A DNA stretch of 64,000 nucleotides, taken from Sepiola atlantica. Lineage: Eukaryota; Mollusca; Cephalopoda; Sepiida; Sepiolidae. Shown one piece after another: positions 63,871 through 64,000 of the stretch. Under the pieces are notes generated by a model, which did no database searches, was not told the DNA's origin, and saw only the letters and a program-made list of their open reading frames with translations. Each line of letters opens with the position of its first letter. Within the stretch, counting starts at the first letter, position 1. Position numbers and translations under genes: made by a program. The DNA lies in assembly GCA_963556195.1 (NCBI GenBank), contig CAUVYP010001208.1, positions 5,828,001-5,892,000 of the forward strand. The letters run 5' to 3'.

Positions 63871-64000
63871 TTAGCGCGTTTTAAAGTTGATATCGCTTTT
63901 GTTTATAACTTCCACATTTATTCGAATTGTGCAACGAAACTTTGCACAGATTAGCGGAGTCACATTTTCTACTGAAGTACCAAGTTTCAGAAGTGCAGCT
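63871..64000. repeat. Partial monomer at right edge (monomer bases 1-130), type A
   Basis: It begins with TTAGCGCG and has the CAGATTAGCGG box with CACATTTTC, so it is type A. It is cut in the hairpin region by the window edge. An A after D continues the R/Q alternation. Confidence 0.97.

Larger units (their letters stand above)
1..64000. repeat. 186 bp satellite DNA array, head-to-tail, spanning the whole window
   Basis: Seen: the same 186 bp unit recurs from edge to edge in one orientation. Anchors such as GTTGATATCGCTTTTG and GATATGTCGATACAAACTG return every 186 bases. Phasing gives 343 complete monomers plus two partial ones, with four single-base deletions and no other net indel. Neighbouring types differ by about 3% (A versus C) to 6% (B versus F), counted on their consensus forms. 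No transposon, inversion or unique spacer interrupts the array, and both edges cut through a monomer, so the true array is longer. Known for such arrays: they are typical of centromeric or other constitutive heterochromatin and evolve by unequal exchange and gene conversion. Inference: this is a satellite, not a gene cluster. The family is not one I recognise. Confidence 0.99.

Noticed and set aside
1..64000. CRISPR array
   Set aside because: The repeat is a continuous 186 bp unit with no unique spacers and no cas genes. Variable and constant parts both recur across copies.
1..64000. Ribosomal DNA intergenic spacer or other gene-linked subrepeats
   Set aside because: No rRNA, tRNA or other gene occurs in 64 kb, and no promoter-like unique segment separates the repeats.
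1..64000. Transposon-derived tandem array or inserted mobile elements
   Set aside because: I see no terminal repeats, target-site duplications, coding remnants or breaks in the 186 bp phase apart from four one-base losses.
1..64000. Telomeric or subtelomeric short repeats
   Set aside because: No run of TTAGGG, TTAGG or related units is present. TTAG at monomer starts is followed by CGCG, CCCG or TGCG and occurs once per 186 bases.

Overview
The whole 64 kb window is one uninterrupted satellite DNA array. It holds 343 complete copies of a 186 bp monomer, all in the same orientation, head to tail, flanked by a 76 bp partial copy at the left edge and a 130 bp partial copy at the right edge. Hand phasing closes exactly: 76 + 343 x 186 - 4 + 130 = 64,000. 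The only net length changes are four 1-base deletions (near 437, 3970, 9360 and 24241). I see no protein gene, RNA gene, transposon, inversion or unique sequence.

Phase used throughout: base 1 of a monomer is the first T of TTAGCGCG (or TTAGCCCG, TTAGTGCG), so copies start at 77, 263, 448, 634 and so on. Landmarks in monomer coordinates are an EcoRV site (GATATC, 19-24), a BstBI site (TTCGAA, 51-56), a variable 'diagnostic box' (77-101) and an imperfect hairpin (106-138). The consensus is about 37% GC. It has 9 CpG where about 6.4 are expected from its base content.

Monomers fall into a few recurrent types. R class (ATTAGCGG-like box): A (CACATTTTC), B (CACATGTTC), M (ACACATTAG), Y (B or A with CGATACTTTG, often with CCGGTGATA), G (GATATGCGG), F (a diverged 5' third with CACCATTCTTTAG and the start TTAGTGCG or TTAGTACG), and K (F-like start on an ordinary body). 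Q class (ACAGTCGCGG box): C (GGAGACACATG), D (TTAGCCCG start, GGAGGCACA), E (GGATAGGCCTT), and q (other Q forms). Q monomers make up about 107 of 343 and are almost never adjacent.

Layout: 1-34 kb is the 'left domain', built from B-F, G, A-E-A-C and B-F-A-D modules. About 34-37.6 kb is a transition zone rich in private mutations, after which F and G disappear. From 37.6 kb to the end is the 'right domain', built on a module order of M, D, A, E, A, C, B, Y, K. Irregular higher-order repeats (4-, 6-, 7-, 8-, 11-, 14-, 19- and about 28-monomer units) are recognisable from shared rare variants. The clearest are a tandem 11-mer (53827-57918) and a tandem macro-duplication (23324-32622).

Organism: a eukaryote. 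Undepleted CpG argues against a heavily methylated vertebrate or plant genome and fits an invertebrate, but I do not recognise the satellite and cannot name the species. A centromeric or pericentromeric location is plausible for an array of this kind but is not shown by the sequence.
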